The translations under genes were made by a program, and so were the position numbers. Of a DNA stretch of 64,000 nucleotides, positions 61,678 through 64,000 are shown piece after piece. Origin of the DNA: an uncultured Oscillospiraceae bacterium (GTDB lineage: Bacteria > Bacillota > Clostridia > Oscillospirales > Ruminococcaceae). The stretch is taken from the NCBI GenBank assembly GCA_910578255.1, contig CAJTQM010000003.1:1-64000 (forward strand), in the 5' to 3' direction. Position 1 is the first letter of the stretch. Each line of letters starts with the position of its first letter. The notes under the pieces were generated by a model. It was given only the letters and a program-made list of their open reading frames with translations, did no database searches and had not been told where the DNA came from.

Positions 61678-62280
61678 TTATTCGTCTAAACGGCGGCAGA
61701 GCGCTTCCCACCACTCCACCACCGCCAGCTTCGCCCGGTAACGGGGCAGTTCCTGCCTCTTTAATAAACTGTCGCCGATTTGGGAGTCGGCCTCGGTGAA
61801 TCCAGTTTCCGCCGCACTGACACAAAGCGGCGGGTAAAGAACGCACCACCAGTTTTTCCCCGCCGCCTCCCCAATTTCGATGCGGACCGCCGTATAGGTC
61901 CCGGCGGGCAGGATGACGTCGTCATACTGCCGGGTTTCAAAAAACATATCGGTGACCGAAACCTCTACCGGCAGATCGTAGCCGTTGTGTACGGCGGTCT
62001 GGCGCGCCGTTCGCCGGATATCGGACAGCTGTTCTTTCGCCGCGCCGATCATTTTTTCCCGGGTATCGCAGCCGGAAAACAAATCCCCCGACTGAGCCAG
62101 CACCGCGTCCCGGATCTTGAGCTTCAGCGCCTGATCCGCAGGGGAATCGGAGTTGGCCAGAATATGCAGCCGAAGGGTATTTTCCCGGATAAAGAAGCAC
62201 TGCTCGCCAAAGGCGAGAAATCCGGAACAAAAAAAGCTTAAAATGCAGGCGATGAGCACAAACCATTCTTTTTTTCGCAT
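61678..62280 (-). CDS. spoIIR: Stage II sporulation protein R
   Basis: 200 residues. A signal anchor (EWFVLIACILSFFCSGFLAF) then the conserved RENTLRLHILANSDSPADQA, LKLKIRDAVL and the MFFETRQYDDVILPAGTYTA motif. SpoIIR is made under sigma-F in the forespore and triggers processing of pro-sigma-E in the mother cell. Shows that the organism sporulates. Confidence 0.93.
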   Translation of the reverse strand: MRKKEWFVLIACILSFFCSGFLAFGEQCFFIRENTLRLHILANSDSPADQALKLKIRDAVLAQSGDLFSGCDTREKMIGAAKEQLSDIRRTARQTAVHNGYDLPVEVSVTDMFFETRQYDDVILPAGTYTAVRIEIGEAAGKNWWCVLYPPLCVSAAETGFTEADSQIGDSLLKRQELPRYRAKLAVVEWWEALCRRLDE

Positions 62281-62284
62281 ATGT

Positions 62285-62334
62285 AAACCCCGTCCTTACC
62301 TTCAATTTCTGAGCGTAGTATGGACGGGGTTTTT
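62285..62334 (-). terminator. Hairpin between ispE and spoIIR
   Basis: AAACCCCGTCC (62285-62295) and GGACGGGGTTT (62322-62332) enclose a 26-nt loop. It can terminate ispE transcription on the minus strand, though the downstream T run is short. The strong T run lies on the plus side. Confidence 0.55.
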
Positions 62335-62382
62335 CTTTTCTATACAATTTTTCACAAAAGCGCTGTCAAACAAAAGGGCGGA

Positions 62383-63261
62383 TTATTCCAGGCGCAAAAG
62401 CCTGGGGCCGTAGGCTACCGGCCGGACCACAAAGACGCTGCCACCGCGCTGATACAGCTGCCGGGCGCAGCGAAGGGCCGGTTTTTTCGCCGCAAAAAGG
62501 CCGAATACCGCCGTGCCGCTGCCGGTCATCCGGCTGCCTAAAGCGCCGTTTTGGCACATCTGCCGGCGAAGATCCTGGACTTCCGGAAGAAAAACCGCCT
62601 GCTCCAAAACGTTTTCCAAAAGCGCTCCCAGCGCCGGCAGATCCTCCCGGCAAAACGCCTGCAGCGCCTGGTCTGTTTTGGGATGGCGAACGGTTTTCAG
62701 CGCGTCGTATGCGGCAAAGCAGCTGCCGGTTTTCATCCCCCGCTCCGGCTTTACGATGACCAGCCACCCCTTTTTAAGCGGCGGCAGCGGGGTGATTTTT
62801 TCCCCGATCCCCCGGACCAGCCCGGCGCCGCCCAAAAGGCAGAAGGGCAGATCCGCGCCCAGGCGAAGGCCGATCTGGCACAATTCCTCTGCGGAAAAAG
62901 GCCGGCCCGCCAGCGCGTTGAGCCCTACCAGTACACCGGCGGCGTCGGCGCTGCCCCCGGCCATCCCCGCCTCCATGGGGACCCGCTTTTCCACCTGAAT
63001 TTCAATTCCCCATTCCCGGCCAAGCGCCCCAAAAAACGCCTTGGCCGCCTGACAGGCCAGGTTTTTTTCGCCGGTGGGGACTGCGGGGTTGGAGCAGGAA
63101 AGCCGGATGCCCGACTCCTGCCGTTCGATTATGCAAACGGTATTTTCCAAACCGACCGCGTGCATGAGCATCTCCATCTCATGATAGCCGTCCGGCCGCC
63201 GCCCCAAAATATCCAGCGTCAGATTGACCTTTCCCGGCGCGGATACCACTGCTGTTGCCAT
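62383..63261 (-). CDS. ispE: 4-diphosphocytidyl-2-C-methyl-D-erythritol kinase
   Basis: 292 residues, GHMP kinase fold: SAPGKVNLTLDILGRRPDGY opens, ATP loop PMEAGMAGGSADAAGVLVGL (Gly-rich) and a GSRMTGSGTAVFGLFA motif at the C-terminus. Phosphorylates CDP-ME in the MEP isoprenoid pathway. It precedes lcp-like and spoIIR genes and follows dusB by 13 nt. Confidence 0.93.
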   Translation of the reverse strand: MATAVVSAPGKVNLTLDILGRRPDGYHEMEMLMHAVGLENTVCIIERQESGIRLSCSNPAVPTGEKNLACQAAKAFFGALGREWGIEIQVEKRVPMEAGMAGGSADAAGVLVGLNALAGRPFSAEELCQIGLRLGADLPFCLLGGAGLVRGIGEKITPLPPLKKGWLVIVKPERGMKTGSCFAAYDALKTVRHPKTDQALQAFCREDLPALGALLENVLEQAVFLPEVQDLRRQMCQNGALGSRMTGSGTAVFGLFAAKKPALRCARQLYQRGGSVFVVRPVAYGPRLLRLE

Positions 63262-63274
63262 TTTGCCGCACCTC

Positions 63275-64000
63275 CTAAACGTCCGCCGCTGCTGCCAGCA
63301 GCGCGTCCTCCACCAGCTTTTCCAGATCCCGCAGCGTTTTCAGCGCGCCGGTGCGTCCCCGCAGCCGGGCGGCGCCATGCACCCCCTTTAAGTACCAGGC
63401 GGCGTGCTTTCGCGCCTCTTTAAGTGCCACCGGCTCCCCTTTGTACAAAACAGCCCGGCGGGTCTGCTCCAGCAGATAGTCCAGCCGTTGGGAAAGCGGC
63501 GGGTCCGGAAGAAGCACACCGTCGGCGAAATAGCGCTGGATCTGGGCGAAAAGATAGGGGTTGCCCAGCGCCCCCCGGCCGATCATCACCAAGTCGACGC
63601 CGGTCTGCTCGTACATCCGCACGGCGGATTCCACCGAATCCACATCGCCGTTGCCGATGACCGGAATTTTGACCGCATCCTTCACCGCCTTGATGATCTG
63701 CCAGTCGGCCGAGGGAGCGTACATCTGCTGCCGGGTGCGGCCGTGGATGGTCAGGGCCGCCGCGCCGCTTTGCTCCGCCATTTTGGCGAATTCCACCGCG
63801 TTGACCGACCGCTCATCCCAGCCCTTGCGAAACTTGACTGTCACCGGCACCGGCACCGCCCGGACCACCTCCTGGATAATCCGGGAGGCTTTCGCCGGGT
63901 CCTTCATCAACGCGCTGCCGCCGCCGTTTCCCGCCACCTTCGGCGCGGGGCAGCCCATATTGATGTCGATGATGTCCGGGCAGTAAGCCATCGACAATTC
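63275..64000 (-). CDS. dusB: tRNA-dihydrouridine synthase, 5' end outside the window
   Basis: The visible 241 residues have IDINMGCPAPKVAGNGGGSA, then VTVKFRKGWDERSVNAVEFA, LTIHGRTRQQMYAPSADWQI and IGNGDVDSVESAVRMYEQTG, all of the Dus TIM barrel with the FMN site. The catalytic Cys is in MGCPAPK. It reduces uridine in tRNA. The gene continues past the right edge; the reading is open from position 64000 without an in-frame start. Confidence 0.92.
   Translation of the reverse strand, partial: ELSMAYCPDIIDINMGCPAPKVAGNGGGSALMKDPAKASRIIQEVVRAVPVPVTVKFRKGWDERSVNAVEFAKMAEQSGAAALTIHGRTRQQMYAPSADWQIIKAVKDAVKIPVIGNGDVDSVESAVRMYEQTGVDLVMIGRGALGNPYLFAQIQRYFADGVLLPDPPLSQRLDYLLEQTRRAVLYKGEPVALKEARKHAAWYLKGVHGAARLRGRTGALKTLRDLEKLVEDALLAAAADV

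Overview
The window is a stretch of chromosome from a spore-forming Clostridia, probably Oscillospirales (inferred, no taxonomic search done). Evidence: spoIIR, a tepA-ylzJ-spoIIIE/ftsK neighbourhood as in Bacillus, a T-box in front of alaS, Gram-positive sigma-A promoters, strong Shine-Dalgarno sites, frequent TTG starts and GC-rich genes from about 18.5 kb onward. The first 18.4 kb is more AT-rich, has many broken genes and ends against an initiator tRNA gene. It is an accessory, integrated region.

Accessory region (1-18.4 kb). 1-5.6 kb holds small regulators (three XRE-type HTH genes and a duplicated remnant), a double-AbrB protein coupled to a free-standing RNA polymerase alpha-CTD-like protein, DUF2442/DUF4160/DUF5063 proteins and a PD-(D/E)XK nuclease. 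5.7-13.5 kb is the most unusual part. It has two very divergent FtsZ-like proteins, a WYL-domain regulator, a PolC-like polymerase with a mutated active site (and a frameshift), and a 16-repeat RCC1-like protein. A 106-nt leader is present twice. The two FtsZ-like proteins have complementary defects: one keeps the GTP-binding loop but has lost the T7 catalytic loop, and the other keeps T7 but has lost the GTP-binding loop. I propose a two-component tubulin that hydrolyses GTP only at the mixed interface, as part of an undescribed system. 13.7-18.3 kb is the decayed end of an integrative element: an excisionase-like gene with a nonsense codon, a gene without a start codon, and a tyrosine integrase broken by a frameshift and by a 2.3-kb insertion carrying an AIPR-like protein and an HTH regulator.

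Core region (18.4-64 kb). Minus-strand genes come first: DUF3006, MBL hydrolase, YgiQ, SpoIIIE/FtsK, UppP, YlzJ, TepA. Next are two tandem DUF1624 acyltransferases, an OppA-like lipoprotein, GNAT, two HAD phosphatases, an MGMT-like protein, an NPVTG surface protein, a phosphoribosyltransferase, HIT and T-box-alaS. Plus-strand genes then run from a lipoprotein through glpK, comEC, holA, rnmV and a GyrI-like protein to an MBOAT/DHHW pair in which both partners lack signature catalytic residues. The final part carries UPF0210/ACT, a C26 amidotransferase, a PHP phosphatase, an Lrp regulator with an aminotransferase, a DUF362 ferredoxin, YibE/F, a PTS-IIC-like permease, a chemoreceptor, a uracil permease behind a leader-peptide attenuator, a nitroreductase, an LCP-like protein, spoIIR, ispE and dusB (cut by the window end).
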